Positions 53,382 to 62,562 of a DNA stretch of 64,000 bases are shown in pieces. The notes below the pieces were generated by a model. That model was not told the DNA's origin and did not search any database. It saw only the letters and a list, made by a program, of their open reading frames with translations. Within the stretch, counting starts at the first letter, position 1, and each line of letters starts with the position of its first letter. The position numbers were made by a program, and so were the translations under genes. The stretch comes from Myxococcales bacterium. GTDB lineage: Bacteria > Myxococcota_A > Polyangia > Palsa-1104 > JAEUJZ01. The DNA lies in NCBI GenBank assembly GCA_016794465.1, contig JAEUKA010000115.1, forward strand, positions 59,965-123,964, written 5' to 3'.

Positions 53382-54650
53382 GTGCGATCCATTGCTTGGA
53401 TACTTAACACGACCGACGGACTTGCGGCAGCGACCGCGCAACTTTTTGACCCAAGCCAGCGCAACAAGCTACGGTGCGCGCCCATCTACCAAGTATTCGA
53501 CATACGTACCGACATTCGCCCGACGGTGGCCGAGATCGATCTGGGTGCCCTGCGACGGAATGCCGATGTGCTGCGAAGTGCGGTCGGTAGCGCCAAGACC
53601 GGCCTGCTCGCGGTCCTGAAAGCGGATGCCTACGGACACGGGGCCGTCGCCTGTGCCCGCGCCTTGGAAAAGAAAGTCTGGGGCTTTGCGGTGTCGCTTG
53701 TAGAGGAAGGAGTCGAGCTGCGCCGGGCCGGCATCGAGCAGCCGATTGTAGTGCTCGGCTGTTACTACGGACTGTCCCATCGCGATGTGGTGGCGTATCG
53801 GCTGACTCCGGTGGTGGCCGATGCCCGTGACCTGGGTCGGTTTGCGCGCGCCGCCGATGAGCTGTCGGCGCCCCGGGTTGGCATTCACCTCAAGGTTGAT
53901 ACCGGGATGTCGCGGCTCGGCGTGCGCAGCGATCGCCTCGACGGGTTTGTGCACGAGCTGGTGCGACATAGCGGACTGTACTTGTCCGGCTTGTGTACGC
54001 ACCTGTACGACGCCGATGGAGAGGACGCCGCACCCACCGATGAACAGCTGCGCCGCTTGAGTGGATTTGTCGACCAGCTGCACGCCCACGGACTCAAGCC
54101 GGGCATCGTCCATGTTGCCAATACTGCCGGTGCGGTGCGGTTCGCCGAGGCTCGCTTCGACCTTGTACGCGCTGGCATCGGTCTGTTTGGCGTCGCCCCC
54201 GCGCACACCGAGCTGTCAACCCTGTGGCCGGTCATGACGCTGCGGACCAAGATCATCGCCCTGCGCGAGCTACCCAGCGGCGAAACCGTCAGCTACGGGG
54301 GCCGCACCCGCACCACCCAACCGTCGCTGTGTGCCACCTTGCCCGTCGGTTACGCCGACGGCTACACCCGCCGAATGAGCGACAGCGCCTACGTCCTGTG
54401 CGGCGGCCAGCGATGCAAAGTCCTTGCTCCCATCACCATGGACATGACGATGGTCGATGTCACCTTGGTCCCGCACGTCAAAGTCGGCGATGACGTTGTG
54501 CTACTCGGCGCCCAACCTGGACCCGAGGGTCAGCACGACCGCATCACCTTAGACGAGCTAGCCACCTGGGCCGGAACCATCCCGTGGGAAGTGTGCACCG
54601 TCGTCTCCAAGCGAGTGCCGCGCATCTACACCGGCGATGGTCGAACGTAA
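53382..54650 (+). CDS. alr: Alanine racemase
   Basis: A PLP enzyme making D-alanine for peptidoglycan. The core starts at 'RPTVAEIDLGALRRNADVL', with the PLP lysine in LLAVLKADAYGHGA and the C-terminal catalytic tyrosine in 'GETVSYGGRT'. Other motifs (HLKVDTGMSRLGV, 'ITMDMTMVDVT') are clear. No in-frame ATG exists before the core; GTG at 53382 gives 422 residues, with GTG at 53358 and TTG at 53346 as alternatives. A 45-residue extension would then precede the family core. It is divergent from the PDZ-thioredoxin gene. Confidence 0.9.
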   Translation: MRSIAWILNTTDGLAAATAQLFDPSQRNKLRCAPIYQVFDIRTDIRPTVAEIDLGALRRNADVLRSAVGSAKTGLLAVLKADAYGHGAVACARALEKKVWGFAVSLVEEGVELRRAGIEQPIVVLGCYYGLSHRDVVAYRLTPVVADARDLGRFARAADELSAPRVGIHLKVDTGMSRLGVRSDRLDGFVHELVRHSGLYLSGLCTHLYDADGEDAAPTDEQLRRLSGFVDQLHAHGLKPGIVHVANTAGAVRFAEARFDLVRAGIGLFGVAPAHTELSTLWPVMTLRTKIIALRELPSGETVSYGGRTRTTQPSLCATLPVGYADGYTRRMSDSAYVLCGGQRCKVLAPITMDMTMVDVTLVPHVKVGDDVVLLGAQPGPEGQHDRITLDELATWAGTIPWEVCTVVSKRVPRIYTGDGRT

Positions 54651-54796
54651 GTTTTGCGCAAGTGCCACCTTGACTTGATAGGTGGATGTGATGTTGTAGC
54701 GTCCTCGCTGGTTAGTTAATGACAGACTTCAGCGCATTCAGGCAAATTAGGAACTGGCTAACTGAACAATAGCCAAAACGTCCCTCGGAGAGTTCA
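54651..54796 (+). promoter_or_regulatory. Gap between alr and the FecR-barrel gene
   Basis: 146 bp, more AT-rich than its flanks. A 6-bp stem CCACCT/AGGTGG with a 9-base loop (54665-54685) lies 15 bp after the alr stop and contains a TTGACT box (54670-54675). This may be a hairpin ending alr or an operator over a promoter. The FecR-gene ribosome site (CGGAGAG) is at the end. Confidence 0.4.
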
Positions 54797-56935
54797 ATGA
54801 CGTGCTCGCGAATGTTGTTCCTCGGTGTACTGATCGGCGGCGGGTCGCTGACGATCTCGTCTCAGCCGATCCACGCACAGGCAGCTGGTGCTCCCGCCAA
54901 GGCTCCGGCGGCGAAGGCAGCCCCGGCGCCCAAAGCGGCAACGCCGGCGAAGGCACCGGCGGCAGCTCCGGCGGCGGCAGCTACCCCAGCCTATCCAGCT
55001 GGCGTTCCCGAGGCCAAGCTTCGGACTACGCACCATCAAGTAGAAGTAGTCTCGAGTAACGAGCGTCACGGAGCCCGCAAGGACGAAGTGATCATGCCCG
55101 GCACCCGCGTCGACAGTGCCGCAGGGTCCGGTGCCGAGGTCAGCTTTCTCGATGGAACCCGCGTTTTCATCGGCGAAAATACCTCGTTCTCGGTATATGG
55201 CGTTCCCCCGCCCGCACCGGCCAAGGGCCCCGCCAAGAAGTTCACGCCAGGCAACAACACCATCACCGTTGGTGAAATCACTGTTGTAGTGCCTGCAAAC
55301 GCCGCTGTCCTGGGCGCACCCGCTGCACCTGGCAAGAAGCCGGCGGCCAAGCCAGCACCAGTCAAGGTTTCACGCACTGCCACCATCGTGACGCCAGTCG
55401 GCAAGGTGACGGTCAATCCCGGCAGTGCAGCACGTATCTCCGTCGAGCCAAAGACCGGCGCCACTCGTGTGTCGCTCTATGACGGTGCGGCAGTCCTGGC
55501 GGGCAAAGGCAAGCCGATCAATCTGGCGGCAAACCAGAGCAGCACAATTGCCAACGTCACGGCACCACCAACGGCAGCACAGCCACTCCCAGCGGCACCA
55601 AGCATCACCGGCGTTCCCGGCTTGGTCCTCTCGACGGGAGGCCCGGTGGAGGTTAAGGGGACTTACTCCGTGGCCGGGACACCGCCGGCAGGCTGGCAGG
55701 TTCAGGTCGCTCAGGACGCAGCGTTTGAGTCGATCCTTCGAGCAGGCCGCGTGGCCAGCACCGAGACTCGCGTGATGACCTCACCGATGGGCCCCGGTGA
55801 GTACTATGTCCGTGTCAGTGCCATTAACGCCGAGGGTGCCGTCGGTCCCTGGAGTGCTCCTGCCCACGTGCAAGTGGCGCGGGTGGTGCTGTGGCCGGGT
55901 GGCGAAGGCAAGCGCGCCGCGATTCAGGTCGATGGCAAGGGCGTGTTCTGTGGTCTTGATGGCGCCGAGCTGCAAGCCGTCGGTCAGCCGATGCCACTTC
56001 AGCCAGCGCGTGAGCATGCCCTCCGCTGTGCCACTGCGCAGAGCGGTGCCAAGGCCGAGGACAGCAGCGACTTCAAGATCTCTGCAACCCAGAGTGGTCC
56101 GGTGGTGGCCAAGCTGGATGTCGGGGCTCCGGCCTTTAACGCCCAGGAAGGTCAGCGCGAGGTTCGCCTCCAGCTCTCCGATGCGGCAGGCAGCCCAATC
56201 TCAGGTGCGACGGTCGTGGCCGAAGGTACCGGTGGTGCCCGTGCTGACGCAGTCCGCGAGCTGCCGGGCACTGGCACCTACGTTACGACCGCTCACTGGC
56301 CGCCGGGCAAGACGGGTCTTGGTCTTCGATATGCCATCAACGGCGTCGAAAACTACGAGTCAGCCCTGCCTGATGCCATGCCACCCACTGGTAAGGATGA
56401 GCCCAAAGACGAGCCCGCCTCGACCGACCGTCCGCCGGCCAAGTCGTTTGCGGTCGAGTTCGGCCTGATGCCTCTGGCTCATGTCGACATTCCCCGTGGC
56501 GTGTTCGCGGTGGGAGGCGCACTAGAGATTGGTGGCCGTCTGAAGCTGCCATCGGGAGCCTTCGCCTTCTCGCTGCGTCCGCAGTATGAGTACTTTGCGC
56601 CAGCCCCAGGTGCTTCCCACATCGTCGGTGGTGGCCTGCTGCTCGCCTACCGCTTCCGCAGCCTGGATGCCCCGTGGGCGCCGTACATCGGCGTGTTGCC
56701 GCAGTTCCTCGCCGAGTACAGCTTCTTGGCGCGCGATGGAGTCCAGATCCAAGACGGCTCGTGGATGAGTCAAGTCGGCCTGGGTGGCTTGCTCGGCGCA
56801 GAGATCCGACTCCGTCGGGGCAGCGTCTTTATGGAAGCCGGTTACCGCCACATCATCTGGGGCCGCACCGAGCGAACCGACTACGCGTCGCTCAACGGCA
56901 TCTTTGGCAACATGGGTTACCGCGTCAACTTCTAG
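54797..56935 (+). CDS. FecR-domain protein with C-terminal beta-barrel
   Basis: A 712-aa envelope protein. Signal peptide residues 1-28, then an Ala/Pro/Lys-rich linker (30-70). A FecR-like domain follows (about 78-255; 'GTRVDSAAGSGAEVSFLDGTRVFIGENTSF', 'VGKVTVNPGSAARISVEP'). Next come a fibronectin-like segment (about 275-360) and a carboxypeptidase-regulatory-like region. The last 150 residues resemble an eight-strand outer-membrane barrel ending in MGYRVNF with a terminal Phe. FecR normally signals from the periplasm to a sigma factor, but none is nearby. A surface structural role is as likely. Confidence 0.8.
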   Translation: MTCSRMLFLGVLIGGGSLTISSQPIHAQAAGAPAKAPAAKAAPAPKAATPAKAPAAAPAAAATPAYPAGVPEAKLRTTHHQVEVVSSNERHGARKDEVIMPGTRVDSAAGSGAEVSFLDGTRVFIGENTSFSVYGVPPPAPAKGPAKKFTPGNNTITVGEITVVVPANAAVLGAPAAPGKKPAAKPAPVKVSRTATIVTPVGKVTVNPGSAARISVEPKTGATRVSLYDGAAVLAGKGKPINLAANQSSTIANVTAPPTAAQPLPAAPSITGVPGLVLSTGGPVEVKGTYSVAGTPPAGWQVQVAQDAAFESILRAGRVASTETRVMTSPMGPGEYYVRVSAINAEGAVGPWSAPAHVQVARVVLWPGGEGKRAAIQVDGKGVFCGLDGAELQAVGQPMPLQPAREHALRCATAQSGAKAEDSSDFKISATQSGPVVAKLDVGAPAFNAQEGQREVRLQLSDAAGSPISGATVVAEGTGGARADAVRELPGTGTYVTTAHWPPGKTGLGLRYAINGVENYESALPDAMPPTGKDEPKDEPASTDRPPAKSFAVEFGLMPLAHVDIPRGVFAVGGALEIGGRLKLPSGAFAFSLRPQYEYFAPAPGASHIVGGGLLLAYRFRSLDAPWAPYIGVLPQFLAEYSFLARDGVQIQDGSWMSQVGLGGLLGAEIRLRRGSVFMEAGYRHIIWGRTERTDYASLNGIFGNMGYRVNF

Positions 56936-56947
56936 CCCCCGATTCCC

Positions 56948-57178
56948 TTGCCATCCCGATACTTCCGCGTTCCTCTCTCTGAAATCGCCTACGTCCGCAT
57001 GATCGTCGAAGCGTTCGACGGTCTTGCTGTGGTTCGTTCGCTCACTTCCGCTCGTGGGGAGATCGAGTGGATCATTGGCGAGGGTCTAGAGTCTGAAGCC
57101 GACCTCGTGGCGCAGCGACTGGCCACCCTGACCGGCTTGTGCCCCATCGAGCGTCCCGCCGACTGGCAAGACCTGTAA
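56948..57178 (+). CDS. Small DUF4911-like protein
   Basis: A 76-aa protein starting with TTG at 56948, or possibly ATG at 56999 (shorter). 'YFRVPLSEIAYVRMIVEAFDGLAVVRSL' matches my recollection of DUF4911 proteins, which are small and of unknown function, often in Myxococcota and other delta-proteobacterial lineages. It follows the FecR-barrel gene by 12 bp and lies just before the convergent propeller gene. Confidence 0.6.
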   Translation: MPSRYFRVPLSEIAYVRMIVEAFDGLAVVRSLTSARGEIEWIIGEGLESEADLVAQRLATLTGLCPIERPADWQDL

Positions 57179-57204
57179 GAGCAGCTGACCAGACCGGGAG
57201 CTAG

Positions 57205-59310
57205 CTAGCGCGATTTGCTCAGGATGGTTCCGCCGTCCCCGACGACCCACAGCGTGCTGGTGGAGAGCGCCAGACCGTAGAGGTTGTTGCGCGTCCCTGT
57301 CTCGACCGAGCTGAAGCTGCCGCCCGAGTAGCGATGGAGCTGCCCTTTCATCCCCACCACGTAGAGATCGGAACCGTTGCCAGCGACGGCGGATAGATCC
57401 AGGCCGGATGGCGTGTACTTCTGATAGTTGTTGCCGTTCCAGACGAAGACATCAGGACCAGCAACCATCCAGACGTTGCTGCTCAGGTTGCCCCAGACGC
57501 TGGTGATGGACTTGGTGGTTGCCGGCGCAGTGACGGGTGAAAACGCGGTCCCGGTATAACGAACCACCGTCCCAGCCGCGCCCACTGCCCAGACCTCGCT
57601 TGGCCCGATCCCCCACACGCTCAGCAGGTTCTGCGTCGTGCCGCCCGACATCGAGGTGGCGCTACCTGCCTTGATGCGCACGACCAGGCCCGCGTCCCCA
57701 ACCGCCCACGCCTCGCCCGGTCCTGCTGCCCAGACTGCCCGCAGCGCCGTGCCGGTGCCGCTGACGACCTTCTGCCAGGAATTGCCATCAAACCGATAGA
57801 TGTTGCCCGCGTCGCCGACTGCCCATGCCTCGGTGGCACTGACCGCGCTGACCCCCGCAAAGTCTGGCGAAGCAGCGGCCGTGGACGACAGCACCGAGGT
57901 TCCCACCGAGCGCAGCAGTGCCCCACCCTGCCCGACGGCAAAGTAGCCCTGCGCAGTCCCCGACACCGCCCGCAGCTGCCGCGTCGAGCCAGCCGTCTGC
58001 GGGCTCCAAGCACTGCCGGTGTAGCGCAGCATCGCCCCCCAGTCGCCGACCACCCACGCCTCGCCTGTGGTGGCACCGACTCCATAGAACAGCGTCTGCG
58101 CCCCATCCACCGGTGAGCTCCACGTCACCCCATCGCTGCTCTGCATGATGGTGCCACCAACGGTAAATCCTACGGCGATGAGTCCAAACGAGGAGCCGAC
58201 CAGGCTGCGAATCTCGGGCAGGTTGGCACAGCAGACGCGGGTCCAGGGCGTGCCTTGGCGGAAGATCTCGCTCTGCTGAGCGCCAATGTAGGTACTGCCG
58301 AGCAGACTGCCCACCGTGGCCAGGGTCTTGGTGCCAAACAGTGCATCGCTGACGACCTTCCACGTGCTGCCCGAGCTGGCCAACACAGTGCCCGCATCCC
58401 CAACCGCGTACGTCTCGGTCGTACCTGGGGCGACGCCGCGCAAGGTCTGGCTGGTGCCGCTTGTCTCGCTGGTCCAGGCGATGCCGCTGCGACGCAAGAT
58501 CTTGCCGCCCACCCCGACTGCCACGGCTCCGGCCCCAACCGGTGCGACATCGAGCAGATCCTGAAGGGTCCCGCTGGTTTCGGGGGTGACCAGACCGCCC
58601 GCGCCGCGCAGCACCGAGCCTCCGGTTCCAACCATCACGACTTCAGCGCCTACCACGGCCGCTCCGGTCAGGTTCTGGGTCGTGCCGCTGCTCAGCAGGC
58701 TGTTGGTGGTGCCGATGCGACGAACCACCGTTCCGACCTCGCCCACCGCCCACACTTCCCCCGATGGCATCACCGCCACATCACTGAGTCGATTGCCCTG
58801 CGGACGGGGATTTTCCCAGCAAAAGCCCGCTTGGTTGCACAGCGAGGGCGGCTGACTCGGCGGCTGCAGCGCGAAGTTGATGCCCACCTGAACCGGCTCA
58901 TCCAGCGTCGGGGTGAACGTGCACGTCGCGCCCGAGCTGTTACAGCCAATCGAAAAGCCCGACACCAGCGAGCCGCTCTGCGGGGTGGCCGTCAGCGTGA
59001 TCGGCTGGCCCAGCACAAAGTCGGCGCTACAGGTGGCGCCACAGTCCAGTCCTGCCGGGCTCGAGGTCACCACCCCGGCCCCATCGCCGAGCTTGGAGAT
59101 GGTCACCGTGATGCTCTTCGGCTTGGGCAGACACTGCCCGGTCATGCCGCAGATCTGCCCACCGGGACAGTCCGCGCTGGTGTTACAGCCACTGGCTTGC
59201 TTGGTCTGGGTATCGCAGGCGCTCGTACCCGCAAGCAGCGAGCCCATCAAAACCACCGCCGGCAGCCGCCCCAAAGCGATCTGCCACAGACTGCGCACTA
59301 CCTTGCCCAT
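57205..59310 (-). CDS. Lipoprotein with repeated beta-propeller motifs (paralogue 2)
   Basis: A 701-aa lipoprotein of the same family as the one at 5102-7225. The signal ends in TSAC. A Cys-rich segment ('CNTSADCPGGQICGMTGQC') precedes a domain with 'GAGVVTSSPAGLDCGATCSADF', then about twelve propeller repeats ('LRAVWAAGPGEAWAVGDAGLVVR'). AAGGAG lies before the ATG at 59310. It ends 26 bp from the DUF4911-like gene. The role is unknown; extracellular binding is an inference from the fold. Confidence 0.87.
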   Translation of the reverse strand: MGKVVRSLWQIALGRLPAVVLMGSLLAGTSACDTQTKQASGCNTSADCPGGQICGMTGQCLPKPKSITVTISKLGDGAGVVTSSPAGLDCGATCSADFVLGQPITLTATPQSGSLVSGFSIGCNSSGATCTFTPTLDEPVQVGINFALQPPSQPPSLCNQAGFCWENPRPQGNRLSDVAVMPSGEVWAVGEVGTVVRRIGTTNSLLSSGTTQNLTGAAVVGAEVVMVGTGGSVLRGAGGLVTPETSGTLQDLLDVAPVGAGAVAVGVGGKILRRSGIAWTSETSGTSQTLRGVAPGTTETYAVGDAGTVLASSGSTWKVVSDALFGTKTLATVGSLLGSTYIGAQQSEIFRQGTPWTRVCCANLPEIRSLVGSSFGLIAVGFTVGGTIMQSSDGVTWSSPVDGAQTLFYGVGATTGEAWVVGDWGAMLRYTGSAWSPQTAGSTRQLRAVSGTAQGYFAVGQGGALLRSVGTSVLSSTAAASPDFAGVSAVSATEAWAVGDAGNIYRFDGNSWQKVVSGTGTALRAVWAAGPGEAWAVGDAGLVVRIKAGSATSMSGGTTQNLLSVWGIGPSEVWAVGAAGTVVRYTGTAFSPVTAPATTKSITSVWGNLSSNVWMVAGPDVFVWNGNNYQKYTPSGLDLSAVAGNGSDLYVVGMKGQLHRYSGGSFSSVETGTRNNLYGLALSTSTLWVVGDGGTILSKSR

Positions 59311-59399
59311 CTGGACTCCTTCGTTCGTAAGAAAACAGGTAACAAACGATAGAGCGTAGCAGCGCGCATGCCGCCCGGCCCGACCGATATTATCGGTTC

Positions 59400-60248
59400 C
59401 TACTTGGCGGGCTTGGAGACGGGCGTCTTCAGCACTTCGATCTTATCGACCAAGACCTGCCTGAGCACCCGCGCCGCCGAGTGATAACCAAGCCAGATCT
59501 CGATCAGGTGCCGCGCCAGCTTCGGATTCACCGGACCGACCTTCTTTTGACCATCGAGGTAGAGATCGATCTGCGCCTGCTCACTGATGTGGATGCGCAG
59601 CTCTTGCCCTTCGGCCAGGTCCCGGTCTATCAGCTTCACCAGCGCTTCGGCGTCTTGGCGCAGCTCGGTGGGCGCACGATCGGCAAAGACCTCGGGCATC
59701 CCCGACTGAAACATCCCGGCCAGCTCGGCCTTGCTGACAGGCTTGAGCATTCGCAGCTGAAACAGCTTCGCAAAGCGCCCCCAGATGACAAAGTACTGGG
59801 CGCGGCTCTCGCTCATCAGCATCGCCCGCGTGGGTGCCCGGGTGAGCAGCGAGCCAAACTGGGCCCGCGCGCCGACATGCTCGACATACATCCCCAGCTG
59901 GTACTGCGGCTGACTCGATAGCTTGAGCTCGCCTTTGCCAATCTGGAGGTAGCTCTTGCCGTCCAAGATCAGCGGCGGAGTGGTACCCGAAGCCGCACTG
60001 CGCAGCGGGGGCAGCTGGCCTCGAACCTCCGGAGCCGGAGCCGATGCCGGAGCCGATGCCGATGCCGATGCCGATGCCGATGCCTGTCCAGCCGCCGTAC
60101 GCAGCGGTGGATACGGTCGCCGGTTGTGGCCGCCTCCTGCCCCCGCACGCCCCGCAACCGAGAGGATCAGGACCGACACAGCCAGCCACCGCCACCTCGT
60201 CGAAAATTCGACAGCCCGGTCGGACTGCCCACCCGCTGGAAGGCTCAT
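59400..60248 (-). CDS. Secreted chalcone isomerase-like protein
   Basis: A 282-aa protein. Signal segment about 15-40 ('WLAVSVLILSVAGRAGAG'), then an Ala-Ser repeat linker, and a C-terminal 190-residue domain that resembles the chalcone-isomerase-like fold ('LILDGKSYLQIGKGELKLSS', 'QLGMYVEHVGARAQF'). Such bacterial proteins are not flavonoid enzymes; they probably bind fatty-acid-like ligands. The ATG at 60248 is preferred to a longer frame from 60341. It diverges from the CDP-alcohol phosphatidyltransferase, with 164 bp between. Confidence 0.6.
   Translation of the reverse strand: MSLPAGGQSDRAVEFSTRWRWLAVSVLILSVAGRAGAGGGHNRRPYPPLRTAAGQASASASASASAPASAPAPEVRGQLPPLRSAASGTTPPLILDGKSYLQIGKGELKLSSQPQYQLGMYVEHVGARAQFGSLLTRAPTRAMLMSESRAQYFVIWGRFAKLFQLRMLKPVSKAELAGMFQSGMPEVFADRAPTELRQDAEALVKLIDRDLAEGQELRIHISEQAQIDLYLDGQKKVGPVNPKLARHLIEIWLGYHSAARVLRQVLVDKIEVLKTPVSKPAK
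60031..60084. repeat. Hexanucleotide repeat coding for an Ala-Ser linker
   Basis: GCCGAT is repeated five times at 60052-60081 after related GCCGGA/GCCGAT units. On the coding (minus) strand this gives alternating Ser-Ala. Copy-number change keeps the reading frame. Confidence 0.9.
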
Positions 60249-60412
60249 GGTGAATTTCTGACACGGCCACTCGACCACAGCTGTCGTCGGGGCAGTCGCT
60301 ACGTTGCGAGCGAAAGTCGGTTGGCAATCGTCTTGCAGCATTTCTTCCCATTTATCGCACGTTTGACGTGCCGCCCAACCTAGGAAACCGCCCCCTCGCT
60401 TAGGACTCCCTC

Positions 60413-61375
60413 ATGATCGACCAAGCAAACCAGCTCTCCCAGCTCCTGGCGCAGCACTTGACCGCGCTCTCTTCCCTCTCCACCACGCTTCCCGCCACCG
60501 AGTCCGCTGCCACAAGCCCGCTGTGGAGCCTGCCCGCCACCGTCCTCGTGCCCCTGCTTGGACTGCCCGCCTTCTGGGTCGCTTCGTTCCTTATCTACTG
60601 CGTCAAGTGCGCCATCTTCGGAATGGATCGCACCCCGCGCATCGACCAAGTCGTCAAGACCCCCTGGCTGCCGCGCATCTTCATGGAGTTCGGCTACTGG
60701 ATGTTCCGCATTCCGGTCCGGCTCTGCATCGTGCTGGGCATCACCCCCAACATGATCACCTTTGGATCGATGCTGCTGACCGTGCTGGCTGCTGTCGCCA
60801 TCGGCTGCGGACACTTCGCCTTTGGCGGCTGGACGCTGCTGTTCGCGTTCACCTGTGATGCCTGGGACGGCATCGTGGCCCGGGCGACCAACAACTGCAC
60901 CACCTCGGGCGAGTTCTTCGACTCGACGATGGATCGCTACAACGACGTGTTCACGTTCCTGGGCTTCCTCTACTACTACCGAAATGATCCGCTGCTGTTC
61001 TCGGTGACGGCGGCGGCGCTGGTGGGCAGCACCATCGTCAGCTACAGCCGAGCCAAGGGCGACGCGGTCGGCATCAATGCCAACGTCGGCTACATGCAGC
61101 GCCATGAGCGCGGGGTGTGGCTGGGCGTCGCAACTGCGGTGGCGCCGATTGCGGCGGCGTACCTCGAGCCGGCGGCGCTCTCGCCTCGCTATCATGTGGT
61201 GGCGGCGGTGATGCTGCTGATGGCGGTGATGACCAACGTCACTGCAATCTGGCGGATCAGAGTGGTGATGAAGGGACTGATCGACCGAGCCACCGGCAGC
61301 CCCGTGCGCATCCCCAAAGAAAAGTCCCCCAAGACCAGCCCCGCCCCCTCCGAACTAACCCCCCAGCCCAGCTAA
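60413..61375 (+). CDS. CDP-alcohol phosphatidyltransferase family protein
   Basis: A 320-aa membrane enzyme with the CDP-OH signature DG-x2-AR-x8-G-x3-D-x3-D seen in 'DGIVARATNNCTTSGEFFDSTMDR'. At least four or five hydrophobic helices flank it. The family makes phospholipids or phosphoinositides from CDP-diacylglycerol or a CDP-alcohol; the substrate is not clear by eye. There is an N-terminal hydrophobic extension and a Pro/Lys-rich tail. It is convergent with the asparaginase gene. Confidence 0.9.
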   Translation: MIDQANQLSQLLAQHLTALSSLSTTLPATESAATSPLWSLPATVLVPLLGLPAFWVASFLIYCVKCAIFGMDRTPRIDQVVKTPWLPRIFMEFGYWMFRIPVRLCIVLGITPNMITFGSMLLTVLAAVAIGCGHFAFGGWTLLFAFTCDAWDGIVARATNNCTTSGEFFDSTMDRYNDVFTFLGFLYYYRNDPLLFSVTAAALVGSTIVSYSRAKGDAVGINANVGYMQRHERGVWLGVATAVAPIAAAYLEPAALSPRYHVVAAVMLLMAVMTNVTAIWRIRVVMKGLIDRATGSPVRIPKEKSPKTSPAPSELTPQPS

Positions 61376-61542
61376 ACCCCAGCGAAACTCTCACTGCGGG
61401 GCCCCCCTTCCTTGCGAGACTTTTTTCCGTTCCGCAGGCGGCCCGAAAAAAAGCTCTCCCCCCCGCACTACGGTTCCCTTCGTGCCGGGGACTGGCGCAG
61501 TCGGCCCCACAGCTCATGACTCAACCTGTTCGTAGTCTCGGT
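61376..61542. other. Convergent gap between pgs-like and asparaginase genes
   Basis: 167 bp with several C-, T- and A-runs (TTTTTT near 61420-61425, AAAAAAA near 61447-61453) and a CCGCAGGCGG palindrome between them. This might serve as a weak two-way terminator. Confidence 0.35.
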
Positions 61543-62562
61543 TTAGTCATCCATGGTGACGTGTACGTCGCCTACTAGCTCTTTTTGGTGGTTGATGAGT
61601 GGTAGGTGCCAGTGGGGACGGAGCTGCTCTAGCTGGGCGCCGGTGAGCCAGCCGAGTGCCGCTGCCAGCTTGCACACCAGCGGTCCGAGCAGCCGCATGT
61701 TGCCATCCTCGATCTTGACCGCCAGCCCGCACGGCCCATCCGGCGAGTCCACCACCCCCAGCCCATACACCCCATCGGCGCCAATCTTGGCGATGAGGTT
61801 GTGCTGCGACACCTGCATCAGCTCGGTACACAGCCGACCGGGTCCCGCCAGTAGCTCGGGCGCGGCAGCAATCGCGGCGCGAATCCGCTTGCCGGCCTCG
61901 CGGTGCGGCTCTGGCAGCACGTCCCCCGCCAGCCGCGCATAGCCCCGAGCCAGCCCAATCAGCGGCGTCCGAAACACCACCGCCCCACAGCCATCGACCG
62001 CCAGCTGAATGTGCTCGGCATCAATCCCGCTCACCGTCGACAGGTGCGCCAAGATCTCCTGCTGTAGCGGATGGTGATGGCGGTTGTAGTCCTGGATCGG
62101 CCAGCCTCGGGCGCGACACGCCGCCAGCATCGCCGCATGCTTGCCCGAGCAGTTGTTGTGCAGCTTGGTCGGCGGGCGCTTCTCGGCCAGCAGGCGCTTC
62201 GCTTCGTCCGGTCCCAGCGGTGTATGCGGCCCGCAGTGCAGGTCATCCACCGTTGCTCCGATGCGGTCGAGCATGCTGTGCGCCAGCGCCACATGCTCAT
62301 CCCCACCCGAGTGCGAGCCACAGGCCAGCGCCAGCTCTCGATCCGTAAAGCCAAAGCGCGCCATCGCCCCACTGCGGAACAGGCTCAGCGCCTGCACAAA
62401 CTTCGCGGTCGAGCGCCAGAACACCGGCCCCTCGAAGTCGCCGGCCTGCATCACCACCCGGCCCTTGGCATCCACCACCACCGCCCGGACCTGGCTGACC
62501 GACTCTAGGTAGCCGCCCCGCCGGGTGTCGATGGTGATCTTCCAGTTCATGGTTTCACTCAC
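61543..62562 (-). CDS. L-asparaginase II family protein (Rhizobium-type)
   Basis: A 339-aa protein of the serine-dependent asparaginase II group, unlike the E. coli type. Motifs: 'VFWRSTAKFVQAL', 'ALACGSHSGGDEHV', 'KLHNNCSGKHAAMLAACRA' and 'AVDGCGAVVFRTPL'. The start is set at GTG 62562 because AAGGAG lies 6 nt upstream; ATG at 62550 would be 18 nt away. Its start overlaps the tsaE stop by 8 nt. There is no signal peptide, so it acts in the cytoplasm. Confidence 0.88.
   Translation of the reverse strand: MSETMNWKITIDTRRGGYLESVSQVRAVVVDAKGRVVMQAGDFEGPVFWRSTAKFVQALSLFRSGAMARFGFTDRELALACGSHSGGDEHVALAHSMLDRIGATVDDLHCGPHTPLGPDEAKRLLAEKRPPTKLHNNCSGKHAAMLAACRARGWPIQDYNRHHHPLQQEILAHLSTVSGIDAEHIQLAVDGCGAVVFRTPLIGLARGYARLAGDVLPEPHREAGKRIRAAIAAAPELLAGPGRLCTELMQVSQHNLIAKIGADGVYGLGVVDSPDGPCGLAVKIEDGNMRLLGPLVCKLAAALGWLTGAQLEQLRPHWHLPLINHQKELVGDVHVTMDD

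Noticed and set aside
61376..61542. tRNA or small RNA gene in the convergent gap
   Set aside because: No cloverleaf or conserved T-loop sequence; only homopolymer runs and a short palindrome.
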